A stretch of 64,000 nt of DNA. It comes from Phorcus lineatus. Taxonomy: Eukaryota > Mollusca > Gastropoda > Trochida > Trochidae. Below the pieces are notes generated by a model. The model was not told the origin of the DNA and did not search any database. It saw nothing but the letters and a program-made list of their open reading frames with translations. Shown piece after piece: positions 12,910 to 24,392 of this stretch. How positions within the stretch are numbered: position 1 is the stretch's first letter; each line of letters begins with the position of its first letter. The stretch covers positions 62,885,022-62,949,021 of the forward strand of contig OV121081.1 in the NCBI GenBank assembly GCA_921293015.1, written 5' to 3'. The position numbers and the translations under genes were made by a program.

Positions 12910-13010
12910 AGAAGGAAAGCACAGTGGTTAGCGCATTCGGCTTCGGATCAAAACGTCCGTGGTTCGAATCCCGCCAGGGGCTTGGCACTGTGTTTGCAGT
13001 AGAGAACTGA
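12910..13010 (+). mobile_element. tRNA-Arg-like SINE head
   Basis: An A-box-like CAGTGGTTAGCGC is followed by CTTCGGATCA, which resembles the anticodon loop of tRNA-Arg(TCG), and by a canonical B-box GGTTCGAATCC. The anticodon stem does not pair and the 3' side continues into non-tRNA sequence. This is therefore best read as the head of a tRNA-Arg-derived SINE rather than a functional tRNA. Confidence 0.65.
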
Positions 13011-13019
13011 TCTACTCGC

Positions 13020-14150
13020 AGTAAGTTTTGGATGTTATGCTACACAGTTTTTCAGCACTTCGCAAGTTTCAGCCGACGTCGACGCTCGCAGGTTTCAACG
13101 CAATGCATAACCACAATTGTGTTGCGGACTTTCTCTCAGCAATTATACCATTAGCCGTGTTATACGTGAAATATTCTAGAAAGCTGCGTCAAACCCCAAT
13201 TCATCTCACTTTACCTCACCTTTTGACAGGATATTGTGGTTCGATAATTTGTTCGTTTGTCCATCTGTGTTGTATTCCACATTCTGTATACATAGTTTCT
13301 GTATCTCTTTTCATATGATACATACATATTCCCTTTCGATAAGGAATTGTGTACATGCTTGGCCTGTATATTGTAGCATTTTGTTACTGTCTTCATTGTT
13401 TTACAGTTAATCAGACCGTACAATGGCAGAATGTATTCATCAAGAGTTCTTCTCCGTGTAAAGTAACCTTAACGCCTAAAATACTTATGTTCCTTAATTT
13501 ATACCAAACTGAATTTGTTATTAAATAAATGGAATGGAATGTTGAACAATTCTTGCTTTCAGTCAAGAGCTGAGTCTAGGATGCCATTATTTGTTTAAAA
13601 TAATAACGTTCCATTGGTTTCTGAGGTCAGGTCTGCAACATGTCCTTACAGTCTCCTTTTATTTGTATGTCCCTCCAATGATTTTGTATGTTCATAATAA
13701 TATAGCTTTCTTTCTCTATTGAAAATAGGATATGTGACCTAATCCTATTGTTTGATTGGGTCATATGTTATAAAGTGTTTGTTCTAAAGACAAATATTTA
13801 ATAAAGTGGTATTTCAACCTTAAAAATTGAAAAATTATATTTTTTACTCTGCCTTTTTCTATTCATGAAAACCAAAAGAAAAAAAGGAAAGAAAAACTCT
13901 AGTCGTGGATCGTATACGTCATTCACTCTACCATTTGATTCCCTTTGTTTGGTTTATACCGTCTCGTTCTTTTTTTAAACTGAAGTTGATGAAAGGTTAA
14001 AATCTAAAAGTAGGATAACATTTAAGATGTTTATCGTCTTAGTGATCACGAATAAAAACCATGATCATTACTCTTCGTGAGTTTGATATTAATAGCTCAA
14101 TCCGGAATTTAGATCCCATTTAGATTTATTAAATTCGCGTGCCACAGAGA
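13020..14150. other. No gene seen
   Basis: A+T-rich sequence with one 96-codon plus-strand frame at 13028-13318. It begins inside the tail of the SINE-like sequence and shows no recognisable domain. Confidence 0.5.
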
Positions 14151-14156
14151 GGTATG

Positions 14157-15169
14157 AATAGGGTCGATTTACGTTGTTCGATCTCAGTTAGTGAAAGCAC
14201 TTGAAAAAATGCCGAGGTTAACGCAAATACAGAGAGAGCGAGCCATTGGAATGAGAGATATGGGAGCTTCTCAAGCTCACATTGCGAGAATCTTCAACTG
14301 CACGCCAGCAACAATCTCTAGGCTGTTGCTGTAACACGGGTAGTACCCAAGATAGGCCAAGAAGTGGACGGCCACGGGTTACTTCAGATCGCGAAGACTG
14401 TTACATCCGGACAGGTTTGTGACAGCGAGGGCTACGGCGGAAGCAGCACTGGGACATCGTGTAAGTCGACGCAAAGTGACCCGAAGATTGCGGCATGGTC
14501 CTGACCCTCAGACATCGCCAAAACAGACTGCGATGGGCAAGACAAGTTTACAGATGGCAAGTGCGACAATGGCAACGAGTTCTTTTTTCTGATGAAAGTC
14601 GTTTCACCCTCTACAGAGCTGATGGCAGGGAACGGGTATACCGTCGGGCAGTCGAACGTTTAGCACAGCCATGCATCAGAGAGGTTCATGCATATGGTGG
14701 AGTTGGTGTTATGGTTTGGGGTGGGATCTGTGGAAACCAGAAAAACCCTGATCGTGCAAGGAAATCTCAATGCGCGTGGGTATATTGTAAAAATTTGCAG
14801 CCAGTTGCGGTACCATTGATACCCCAGAGTGTCATCTTTCAACAGGACAATGCGAGACCCCACACTGCCAGAGAGACCCATGACTTTCTGCAAAGCAATA
14901 ACGTCGATGTTTTGCCGTGGCCAGCCTTGTCACCGTATATGAATCCAAATCAGAAGACGACAACAACAAGAGCAAGCCCTGGCGGAAGACCTCAATAACG
15001 TCATCCGCCGTATGACAACGTAAATGAGGAGACGTTTGAGGGCATGCATCGACGCAAATGTGGTCACACCCGTAACTGACTCTCTTGTTAATGAATGATC
15101 CATCCAGTGACTCATAAACTTGGCCCCGGTATATTCTTTCACGATTAATTCCGAGATAATCGACCCCAT
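14157..15169 (+). mobile_element. Degenerate Tc1-type transposon
   Basis: The transposase remnant at 14210-15080 is flanked by short inverted matches: GGGTCGATT at about 14161-14169 and its reverse complement AATCGACCC at about 15157-15165, with similar surrounding bases. The spacing of about 1 kb fits a Tc1-like element. The terminal repeats are decayed and the exact ends and TA duplication cannot be fixed by eye. Confidence 0.6.
14210..15080 (+). pseudogene. Tc1-like transposase, inactivated
   Basis: Translation begins MPRLTQIQRERAIGMRD and continues through a helix-turn-helix resembling the N-terminal DNA-binding region of Tc1-type transposases. A stop follows, and after it RPRSGRPRVTSD in another frame. 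The catalytic part is open from 14495 to 14998 and contains FSDESRF (first acidic residue) and QQDNARPHTA (second). After WPALSPYMNPN the region that should carry the third catalytic acid is deleted and the frame shifts. The usual C-terminus reappears in another frame as QALAEDLNNVIRRM and MRRRLRACIDAN. With several frameshifts, at least one internal stop and the missing third catalytic residue, it cannot encode active enzyme. Family assignment rests on these motifs and is firm. Confidence 0.9.
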
Positions 15170-15544
15170 GTGTGTTTGAGGATCAAGATGTCAGAGACGT
15201 TTAACAAAGAACTTGCACTTTTAACCTTTATCATTTAAATCGTAATTGGTTGTTGATTGTGATGAATTAAAGTTATGGAAGAAATGTTGTCGATTGACTT
15301 TGTTATATGCTGTCAAAATAGCCATATACTAACTTTTGCCCGTCCGTTTAGAATAGATTATTACTGCTTTTTCCTTTTTTCAAAAGTCCGTGAAAAAAAA
15401 TCCTACAAAATAAAGTATCGTGATATATATTGTCGTATCGGGTCGTAATGAAATATTGTGAAACGCAACGTACCGTGAAATCACACCTTTAGTTGATGTT
15501 TGCTTAAAAATGTCATGTTTGGAACGCTTGCAATGTATTAATTT

Positions 15545-15640
15545 GTAATTCCAGCCATACGAGGCTTTTGGCTTAAAAGAGATCAGCGTATTCAAAAGGA
15601 CCGAGAGCGGATCCATAAACGCTGATTTAGCAGGATGATT
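15545..15640 (-). repeat. Terminal fragment of the 24.1-kb MITE family
   Basis: It contains CCAGCCATACGAGGCTTTTG, GACCGAGAGCGGATCCATA and GCTGATTTAGCAGGATG. The last part matches the right terminal region of the copy at 24075-24392, and the reverse complement of the rest matches its left terminal region. Only one end of an element is present. Confidence 0.6.
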
Positions 15641-16239
15641 TTGCCGCTATGTTTGTAAGTTTGATACAGATGTTCATGCTTCAATATCTTTATTTTTGGT
15701 CGATAAAACCTACCTTTGACGTCATTCCTGTTTTTAAAAGTATTGGAAAAAGTTTTATCTATCGTATAATATGTCGAGACAACGATCTTGCTACAATCCC
15801 TGAAATATATATAATCTGGCTCTCTCCCGCTAAAACAGAACTCCTAAAGTTTAGAAACAACATCATATCCTTGGATGAAGATTGCACGTTTAGTGTTTGT
15901 CACTATATATAGTTGGAAGTTGTATAAATATCTTTTTATCGGTAAATACAGTTTATACTTAGTTGCGTCGGTGGCTTACCGGGAAGGCAACATCTGTTAT
16001 CACAGGAAAACCTGTTTGAAGTTTCACCGAAGTGTACTTTTGTTTGTTTAAGGGATTAAGGTGGTGGGTGATACGAAAATACGAACTGCAACACGGAATC
16101 TGAAAATTATTAGTTGATTTTTACTCACCAATCAGTGAAAAAATACTGAATTTGAACTCACGAATCATTAGTTGATTTTTATATATATAATATTTTTTAT
16201 TATTATTACATATTATACATTACTATGTTTCTTTTACAG

Positions 16240-17725
16240 GTTCGGGAATCACTGGCGAAGATAAAGACCTTAGAAAGATCATCGGTGAAACCACTGCCAT
16301 CTTTGTACGATGAGCAAGTGTGTTCAATGAGAGATGGTGCTTGGACACCAGAAAGCATATCACTCCTGGGTTCTATGCCAACCTTTGATACCGTGAAGAA
16401 CAGACTTTACCAAGCCCGTCGATCAAAATTCCCTGCACTACCTACATCACGCCGTGGAATCATCATTCCAGATGATTTCAAGACAACCGACGCCGGAGAA
16501 CCTTTTGTTATCATCAATGACGGAGAAGATAACAAGATCCTTGGCATGACCACAACAGCCAACCTTCAACACCTGTGTGCTGCTGATGTTGTCTACGGTG
16601 ATGGGACATTTTATGTCGCTCCATCACTGTTTCTCCAACTCTACACACTCCATGCTATGGTTGGGGGGCAGATGTTTCCTCTCGTCTTCTTCCTGTTGCC
16701 AAACAAGACGAAGGAAACCTACAGTCGAGCCTTTCGCCTCTTGAAGGATGCTGCCACAACAAGAGGACTACAGTTACTACCTCAATGTTTCCAGGTATAA
16801 AAAACTAAACTATTCACTTGATATAGCGCTAATTTTGATAACAATATATGTCGTATACATTGAATCAATAAATTCATGTGGAGCAATTTCCTCTGACTAA
16901 TCATTTATTTCATTTTGCAGATGGACTACGAAGTTGCTGCCAAGCAGGCTGTTCACAGCAACTTCCCGACAACACTGTGGAAGGGATGTCTATTCCACTA
17001 CACACAGTGTATCTGGAGGAAGACACAGGCGGTGGGCTTGCAGACAGTCTACAACAACGACGATGAGGTGACTCGATTCGTCAGACGAGCGGCTGTCTTG
17101 CCTATGGTACCTGAACAAAATGTAAGTATAAGGCTTTCATGTTACCATTTTCTTCTCATTTTCCGATTAAAACATTTTCCCCTAAATTTGTATAACTCCA
17201 AATAAAACTAGATCATCATCAAATAAATCATCAACATCAAATTTTAAACTCCTAAATTACATGTATGTAACTCAAGACTTATATTATGCTTCTTTGTTAC
17301 AGGTCGAGGACGTTTGGCTCAACGCCATAGCGGACATGCCTAATGACCCTCGTTGTTGGCAACTGGCAGACTACGTCACCTCGCAGTGGATTGAAGGAGA
17401 CCTGACTCAGTCTCAATGGAACCACTTCCAGTCGACCGGCCCAAGGACAACCAACCACCTGGAAGGATGGCATGGTCGGCTTAAAAAAATGATTGCCAAA
17501 GCCCACCCAAATGTTTTCGAAATGTTGTCCTTTCTAAGACAAGAGCAGAAGATGAATGAAATCCGACTCATCCAGTATCGCGCAGGACGGCGTCTGCCAC
17601 CAAAGAAGAAGAAGTTCATGGACATGAACCGCCGCATTGAAGACCTGAAGCACTCGCTGCAAACAGGAGCCATGTCTGTATTGGAATATGCCGATTCCGT
17701 GTCCTACCTCATGAAAGTAAATTAA
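16240..17725 (+). CDS. MULE transposase, three exons, N-terminus missing
   Basis: Exons are 16240-16794, 16921-17121 and 17303-17725. The introns are 126 and 181 bp, both GT-AG and phase 0, giving 392 codons that end at TAA. The ATG at 16225 lies inside the polypyrimidine tract of a splice acceptor (TTTCTTTTACAG), so the real coding sequence should enter from an upstream exon that is not present. Counting from 16240, a MULE-type DDE core is visible. D121 lies in YGDGTFYVAP and is followed by QLYTLHAM and FPLVFFLLPNKT. D187 lies in MDYE at the start of exon 2 and is followed by a C-x2-H motif (CLFH). E306 lies in TTNHLEGWHGRLKK. All three catalytic acids are therefore retained with no internal stop. 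MULE transposases usually carry an N-terminal zinc-binding domain (WRKY/FLYWCH type), which I cannot find here. It could be a recent truncated copy or one exon short through internal deletion. Confidence 0.85.
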
Positions 17726-17796
17726 TTTGTAAATTTTGTATCCAGTGAATCTGCAGCTGTCCAGTGAATGTAATTATTTGTAATTGTTGTTGTGTA

Positions 17797-17802
17797 AATA
17801 AA
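17797..17802 (+). promoter_or_regulatory. Poly(A) signal AATAAA of the MULE transposase
   Basis: AATAAA lies 72 bases after the TAA stop and well inside the right terminal inverted repeat, at the expected distance for 3'-end processing of the transposase transcript. Confidence 0.65.
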
Positions 17803-18235
17803 CTACGATGAAGAAAAACAATCGTGTTGTATGTTCGTATATATCTGTAACGTAATGTGGGAAATTCGGTTTTTTACCACTTCACAATTTAGTATCAACC
17901 ATGTGCTTAAATCACACTTTAGCTCCATTGTTCTCTGAAGGCAGTCGGCTTGAACATCCCTGCTTAATCCCCTGGTCTGTTTGTTTAAACATCACAAATG
18001 TTGCCTTCGCGGTAATGAACCGTTGCGTCTTCCCTGTGCATTCATACTTGTATCCCTATGTTTGATAATTTTCCTTCAACAGATAAATATATTTGAGACG
18101 CAGTGATGATGATTTATTTAACAATCATAATTAGTACTATTAAACAAACAGAAGCAAGCATAACAATCGAAGAAACTATATGTATACATCAATAAAATCC
18201 AAGGAAAGCCGGTACCAATAACCCTATACACCAGC

Positions 18236-18385
18236 ATGGAACAAAACAAGGAAGGTAAGGACAATCCCAGAAAACCAACCAGAGGGACACCGCCACCACC
18301 ACCATCTACATGGCGTACTACGTATACCAGCTCGCTCCAGGAAGTCAGGATGCAAGCTAGATACACTTTGAATGTATTTGAATAA
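18236..18385 (+). CDS. Small proline-rich ORF, 49 residues, unrecognised
   Basis: The frame begins MEQNKEGKDNPRKP and contains a PPPPP run, then SLQEVRMQARYTLNVFE before TAA. It lies 215 bp beyond the MULE. Base composition here is richer in G+C than the flanks and the residue content is unusually hydrophilic for random frames in this window. There is an in-frame stop upstream and no clear splice acceptor at the start. It could be a captured exon, a short real gene or chance. I assign no function. Confidence 0.2.
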   Translation: MEQNKEGKDNPRKPTRGTPPPPPSTWRTTYTSSLQEVRMQARYTLNVFE

Positions 18386-18950
18386 ATGCAAATGCTAAAT
18401 GTGTTTACAAGTTGTATTTTAATAGTTCCTTCCAGTATTACAAAGATTCTTATATATTTATTGATATTTTATTAAGTTAAGTTAACAAACGAACAATTGT
18501 TAATTACAAGCAGTGCAAGGTTTAATTTTGTAAAGTTATGTTACTTAGGTTCAAAATTATCTTTTATATTAAGTGGTCAATTTACCAGTTTATTATCACT
18601 ATTAAAGGGGAGACGATACAAAAGATGAAATACAATCTATATTCAGTTTGAATCATTTTACAGTAACATAATGAAAGTTTATATGGTGAACACTGACAGC
18701 TGACATAGATGAGCCAAAAGAAAATGTTTTACCCTATTTGTTGTTGTTTAAACATGGTTGCCCCGAAGATCGTTATTGTTGTTAAGTCTTTGAAATGACA
18801 CAAGGGAATTAGGGTTTTCATGAACATACTACATACAGCAAATGTTAAAATGCATTGAGGGTCAAATCGACAGAGAACATTGAACGCCAGGAACAGTCAG
18901 CGTTGTTAAACTAAATATACCTTTGTATAATGGAAATTATCAAAGTGGTT
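18386..18950. other. No gene seen
   Basis: A+T-rich spacer; nothing recognised. Confidence 0.5.
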
Positions 18951-18955
18951 GATAA

Positions 18956-19230
18956 TTTATAAAAGGCAGAATAAGATAAAAGCTTTTCTACTGGCTTTTT
19001 AAGTTGGATGAACATTTGGCTGAATCGGTAGAGGGGTTAACTTTCACCTGGATCCCTAAGTTCGAATCAAACTGGGAGTGATATCACAATCCTCCCGAGG
19101 ACGTTGAACTAATGTCAAATTTACTCCAAAAGACTAGACTCGTCACATTGTTTATAAGGTGTCTATGGCAGGGTGAGATAAAAGCATTCCTATTGGTTTC
19201 AGATATCCTTTGGTTGAATCGGTAGTATAA
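18956..19230 (+). repeat. Duplicated SINE-like segment with tRNA-like boxes
   Basis: Two diverged direct copies about 197 bp apart (about 18956-19030 and 19153-19229) share GGCAG..T.AGATAAAAGC and GG.TGAATCGGTAG. The first copy continues into GTTCGAATCAAAC (B-box-like, about 19061). This looks like a partially duplicated, decayed tRNA-related SINE. Confidence 0.5.
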
Positions 19231-19234
19231 CAGA

Positions 19235-21465
19235 ATGTCATCAAGACGCCACTGTTTTGAATTTTACTGACGATGATCTCGCTTCTTACGCATATATGAC
19301 AACACGATTTTAATGTTGCAAATATAAATCTAGTATGCTTCATGCGAATCTAGTACAGACTGATGAAAAGTTATAATAAAAAACGTCATTAAAGGAGAAA
19401 GAATAAATGGGGAAATCGATTGTGATGTTTTAGATCGCTATTACGTACAAGAGGGTTTGTTACCATAACTATTTTCATTGAACCTGAAAGGTTGTGTACA
19501 ATTAGTTCAGTGTACCAACTTAACTCAGGATACGCAAGTGAGTTAGAGTTGATTCATATTGTATATCAAGATTGAAGACAAAAATGTTCAACTGTTTTTG
19601 TGATGACCTTCGCGAATGAGATCTCTACTCCAGACCGTAATTTTACATTTTGGAATATTATATTAATACAGTCATAACTTGAAGGAAAACTCGAAGTTCC
19701 AAGAATTAACTATATCTTAGTATCTATCAGATTTGTATCACGTTTGATTGACTAAAGATACCGATTGTAACGTCTACTGAAATAATGCTGTTCTGTAACT
19801 GCAGAATGATGAGAAATACATGTAATTCTCTCCAGTGGTTTCAAATCAACTGACATGAGGTTGCAATTTCCAACTTTCTAACTACACAATAGCGAACCAA
19901 ACATCTCATCCAACGTTTCCGAACTTATTACAGGGGAAAACAAATATATGATCTGCTTCAAACCCTGTCTCCATTTATGTCAAGGCAACCACTAGGACCT
20001 CAAAAATCAAATTTTGTAGAACCGAAGTCAAGGGTTGTGACATATTGTAACACTTGTTTAACAGGTCATCCTCGATGTTGTGTACCCGATGTTGTGGACT
20101 CCCAGCTGAACATTTTTAAGAAGCTTGTATAATAATATTGTTCATGGTTATCATAAAAATAGTTCATTTTTCACAGATTTCTCTGTTCTCATGTTCACAT
20201 TGTTCCCTTGTTTTTTAGAGTTGTCAAGTTCATCTTTTTTTAAATCTTGCTTTGAATGTTGTAAAACACCTCAGATTTGTTTATTCATGTGATAATTGCT
20301 ATTTGTGATTTTATTTTAGCCTTTTGCTATCAAGTAAAAAATAACTTGTAATCACCAACAATATTTAATTTATAGATCGATACTATTTGCTACAAATAAT
20401 CGAATATCGCCACACTTCTATGAAATATATTCTTTCAGAACGTAGTAACTATTCATTTACATTCTCTTTTGCCATTTGTCCCTTATTAGTTACTTATCGT
20501 ATTGTATCATGAACACGGTTTAAGATGATGTAAAAATGGTTCTTAATTGAATGTCATTTAGGCCATGTAAGTCAGTGTATCTTCATAATCTATCTGTGTT
20601 ATTCCCAAATTATAAGTGGTTCAATAAACATTTATCGTATTCAAAAAAAACATGTTACCTTCTGAATCTTTCGTTCAAAAGGAAATTAGTTTTGATTAGA
20701 TAATCATTCCATTTATTCAGTTTGTTGATTCTGAATTTTAGGACGTTAAATAGCATTGTCTTCATCGAATTGGAAGAAAGCTGTATTTAAAAAAAGAAAC
20801 GTTAAAGACAAAGTGAAAAAAGAAATATGTATATACGAGTAAAATGTATCATATAAATAAGAAGATCCATACCACAGTGCTTTAAGCTGCCCTGCTTTAT
20901 TAACCATTAACCATAATAAAGGCTGAACATTTCTGTTAAATGTTCTAGATTAAGAATGTGGTGACCTGAAAAATAAACTCGTAACAGCTTTTTTGTTTGT
21001 AATGAATGATAAAAGAGACAAAATTCATCTGTTAGTTATACAAAATTGAAGAACCCTACACTGGAACATTTTTCATTGGATGCTACTATCCTAATTACAT
21101 ATGTATGAATATTTAAGACCTCTGATGAAGTTGCACATTAAATTACTCTTTATTACTCATTTTTGAGAAGTCATCTTGTATTCTTATTAAATACTGGTAA
21201 TTCAACTGAATTCAAGTTATGAGGCTTTTCAAATAGCTGGTTTTACGTTTTGGATGCGACAGTTAAGTTGAAAACAATGGAAGAAATCGGATCCAAGTTA
21301 GAGCTTGCAATTTAAATATAAATTTCTTCACTTCTTTTTTTATCTTCTTTTTAGAAATCAGTTAAACAACTTTTTATTTTGGGAATTATGTGGGTTTTTT
21401 TTATTACATTTTATAGTAATAATATTCATTGTTTAGGATATATATTTATCATCACTTTTTGGTTT
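19235..21465. other. Gene-free stretch
   Basis: A+T-rich sequence without notable open frames or repeats matched elsewhere in the window. Confidence 0.5.
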
Positions 21466-21471
21466 TTACAG

Positions 21472-21611
21472 ATTTACGAAACATTGAAAAGTACGTTATT
21501 AGCAACAACTCTCTGGCAGATACCACAGATACAGTATGTCTTCAAAAGCAAAGGGACAGATGGTTTCAGTTGGGCAAGTACCCTGATATTGGAAAATCGA
21601 CTGGGCTACAG
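21472..21611 (+). CDS. Possible isolated exon (140 bp)
   Basis: A polypyrimidine tract ending TTTTTACAG precedes the segment and CTACAG|GTACCG closes it, as in an internal exon. One frame reads LRNIEKYVISNNSLADTTD, then QKQRDRWFQLGKYPDIGKST. The QRDRWFQLGKY stretch is faintly reminiscent of the start of YqaJ-type nuclease domains, but this is too short to claim. Another frame is also open through the region. No neighbouring exon was found within several kilobases, so it may be a stranded exon of a host gene or a transposon. Confidence 0.25.
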
Positions 21612-21927
21612 GTACCGTTTTTGAACTGAAGGACGACCTTAATATTCCTCTTCGGTGATAGAAATACTGATACATTCGTTTATTTATTAAATCTATTCTC
21701 AGTATTTGAATATGTGAAGTAAAATGGTCTCCAGTGTCTTTAAATATGCAGGTATATATGAAGATTTGTCAATAGAAGTCAAAATAGACATATTATCATT
21801 AGCTATCAAATATGACAAAAGGGTAATAATTTGGTAATTTGAAGTGCAATATTTTTATGTGAAATACGATTAACAAACAACTCGACACACGTATTTACAA
21901 CTCGCCTACAGGTTAGAACAACGGCCT

Positions 21928-23005
21928 TGCCCATGCTTCGCCTGTAACGAGCTAATAATGACCCCTGAAGTTTATTGACATTCCATCTGCACTGTAAATG
22001 ACTATCGGTAAAAATATTAATGTAGCCATTATTACTTCATTCACATCAAAGTCCTGTATGAACCTGATGAAAACCAATGAATTAATGGAAATCATTAGAT
22101 TATTTGGCACGCGTTCTCTTTGACGTGGGGATTAGGTGATTCTGAGTGTTGAGGTTGACCTTGTGGACGCCCAGTTGGAAATGGGAATTGCTTTCTGTTT
22201 AGTTGCCCCTTTTCTTCAGCATCAGGACGTTTCGGAGTAAATGCATACTCTATCTGGTGGGATGTGGGAATAGCGTAATGAAATGAAACGTATATCCAAC
22301 AAGGTATAAACGTTTTGGAATTTTTTTAACTTTATGAAATTATAACGCAACATAATTCAAATAAGAAACGCTTAACACATTATTTTAAGTTTAAATATAT
22401 ATTTCCATCAAATACCATAGAGGAAAGCAATTTCAATTTATTTATAACAGACAGAAAACACTATATAGTAATAGAAATGTATAATTTAGCAACAATTTAT
22501 TTCAAAACATAATGGAGCTGAGTATCATCTAAGTGACAATTTTAAAATGATTTTATGAAACTCTACATGGATTTATATGGAATGACTGAGTGAAATACCT
22601 CACAAAAGGGATATCGTGTTTTAATGATCAATTTAAAATGATTAACTATTTTCCGAGATAATCGATCAACTAAATTCCTCCTTTATCTATTGATAGAAAC
22701 ATTACATGTAGATGATCAACAGTATGCATGTTAAACGTGAATATAAACTCGGCAATTATGGATCTTTTCCTGTCATATATGTCATGATATTAAGCTTGAG
22801 ATGTCGTGACCTGTGGTCTATTGCGTTTTCACTGATGAAAAGTGGAAATTATTAATTGGGTAAGGAGAAACCCAATAACCGTGACAATAGAGTGGAAGTG
22901 TTTTCGAGAAATTTCTGAACATGAAAGACTCATGCGACTAATTTAGTGAAGAGCTGAGGAATGATTGGGACCGCTCGTGGTGAAGTAGGCAATGCGCAAT
23001 TTTAA
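21928..23005 (+). repeat. Left arm of a 7-kb long inverted repeat
   Basis: Two blocks have reverse-complement counterparts in 26495-29008. The outer block (21928-22190) shares CCATGCTTCGCCT and CTTGTGGACGCCCAGTTGG with 28834-29008. The inner block (about 22460-23005) aligns nearly continuously with 26495-26950, for example CTCGGCAATTAT, ACCGTGACAA.AGAGTGG, TCTGAACATGAAAGA.CTCATG and GCTCGTGG. The arms are diverged by substitutions and small gaps. No stable reading frame runs through the arm. Confidence 0.7.
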
Positions 23006-23347
23006 TGTTAAATGAGAGCTTACTTTTAGTCTTGTTGATGAACATGAATTTAGTATTATGTATCATGTGCTCTTATAATTCATACTGTGGTGATATTTAT
23101 GTGTGTCTGGTTTATTACCAACCAAATATTTCTGTAATTATTAGCATTCAGGTTTGTGTAAAGGTTTAAGCTACTACGGTTTGCAACAGTGGTAAATTTC
23201 AATAGAGTAATATATAAGTATCATATTTGATCCTTTAACACCGGATTAGATCTGTCATCGACAAATACAATGATGATGTTAAATGAAACTTCTATTAATC
23301 ATTGATACATAAGATCAAATAGATCATGTGTGTGAATCACTTAGCAC

Positions 23348-23775
23348 TTGACTGACAAAACAAGACTTCTCAACACAAAGGTGCATGTGCTAGCCAGTTA
23401 TCCTTATTTTCTATTTATATGCAACTCTTCATTCACAACCACTCGTAACATAATAGAGAGCCAATGTATTCCAAACACGTTTTTTTCAATGAGATACTTA
23501 TCAATTGTTATTAAGAAATTCATTTCTTGGCTGAAATATTGCAAGGTAGTTTATGTCGCAATATGGTGCCGCTAGGGGAAACTGCTAGGAGAGGACCCCT
23601 TATTATACCAGAGGTTATTATTGGACTCAATGACAGGCCAAGAGAGCTTGTTATTCTAATTACTGATCACAATAATCACATGCTTTATATGTCCACATGC
23701 CGCTTATTGCTCAATATTGTCCAGCAGCACTATACTCACTCATTTAGATCTGATAAGATTACACTACTGTCATGA
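23348..23775 (+). other. Overlapping open frames, not supported as genes
   Basis: Two frames of 75 and 82 codons overlap here. The second includes PLGETARRGPLIIPEVIIGL and looks slightly more protein-like than its surroundings, but it has no recognised domain and no splice context that I trust. Confidence 0.15.
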
Positions 23776-23778
23776 CCC

Positions 23779-24021
23779 AGTACAGGCCCGTAGCAAACTG
23801 TTTGTGCTTATTTCAATGTTTGTATGAAAAAATAGAATATATGTTTCATGAGGCATCTGACCCTTTTCTGCAGATTGAGAACGTGACGTGAACATTAAAT
23901 GCCTGTATTTGGTCTCACCGACGTTGTAAGCGGGTGTTTTTCTTAAATAAATAATCTGTCATGACCTATAAGGTCCCCCCCCCCCCCCACTCTCGAAATT
24001 GGTGCTACGGGCCTGCAGTAC
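23779..24021. repeat. Possible short MITE with AGGCCCGTAGCA ends
   Basis: AGGCCCGTAGCA near 23786 is mirrored by TGCTACGGGCCTG near 24003, with GTAC flanking both. The 243-bp segment contains a C14 run at 23975-23988 and no coding sequence. The inverted match is short, so this is a tentative call. Confidence 0.4.
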
Positions 24022-24074
24022 ACAATAAAGATACCATTATATAAACTCATAGTGTGTCAAACTGCAGAATTGGC

Positions 24075-24392
24075 ATATTTGAATCCGCTCTCGGTCATAC
24101 TTAATACGCTGGTCTACTTTCAAGCCAAAAGCCTCGTATCTCTAGCTATCTAACCAGCCAATTAGACGAATCGCATCCAGCGACAGCGGCACAACCCGGA
24201 TGAAAAATCCGTTGAGTTTAAGATAGTAGCTTCACGCTTCTTCATAACGGCATTTCATTGGCTGAAATAATAACAGATGAACTAAGCCGCGAATATCAAG
24301 CCCTTCCAGCCGTACGAGACATTAAGGCCGACAGAGATGAGGGTTATGGGAAGGAGCGGGAACGGATTCATATAGGCTGATATAGTAGGATG
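24075..24392 (+). mobile_element. MITE of about 320 bp with long imperfect TIRs (fullest copy)
   Basis: The left end reads TTTGAATCCGCTCTCGGTC...AAAAGCCTCGTA. The right end, reverse complemented, reads TATGAATCCGTTCCCG...TTAATGTCTCGTACGGCTGG. Together they form imperfect inverted repeats of about 70 bp. The core (AACCAGCCAATTAGACGA, CATTTCATTGGCTGAAA) recurs at 10630-10785 and about 45870-46030, and an end fragment occurs at 15545-15640. At least four copies in 64 kb show an abundant family in this genome. No transposase is present. Confidence 0.7.

Larger units (their letters stand above)
15970..18021 (+). mobile_element. Mutator-like element (MULE) with TIRs and 8-bp target duplication
   Basis: The left end (15970-16000) begins GGTGGCTTACCGGGAAGGC. 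The right end (17991-18021), read on the other strand, begins GGTTCATTACCGCGAAGGC. The two 31-bp arms differ at only a few positions. GTTGCGTC directly flanks both sides (15962-15969 and 18022-18029), an 8-bp direct repeat of the kind MULEs create. The 2,052-bp element contains three GT-AG spliced transposase exons and a poly(A) signal. Only 239 bp separate the left end from the first recognisable exon, so the usual N-terminal zinc-finger region is missing. Confidence 0.85.

Noticed and set aside
12910-12990. Functional tRNA-Arg gene
   Set aside because: The B-box is good, but the anticodon stem is mispaired and the 3' acceptor side is missing; SINE head preferred.
13028-13318. 96-codon plus-strand frame
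   Set aside because: It starts within the SINE tail and overlaps another antisense frame; nothing protein-like recognised.
17297-17673. Minus-strand frames over the MULE third exon
   Set aside because: They are antisense shadows of the well supported plus-strand exon.
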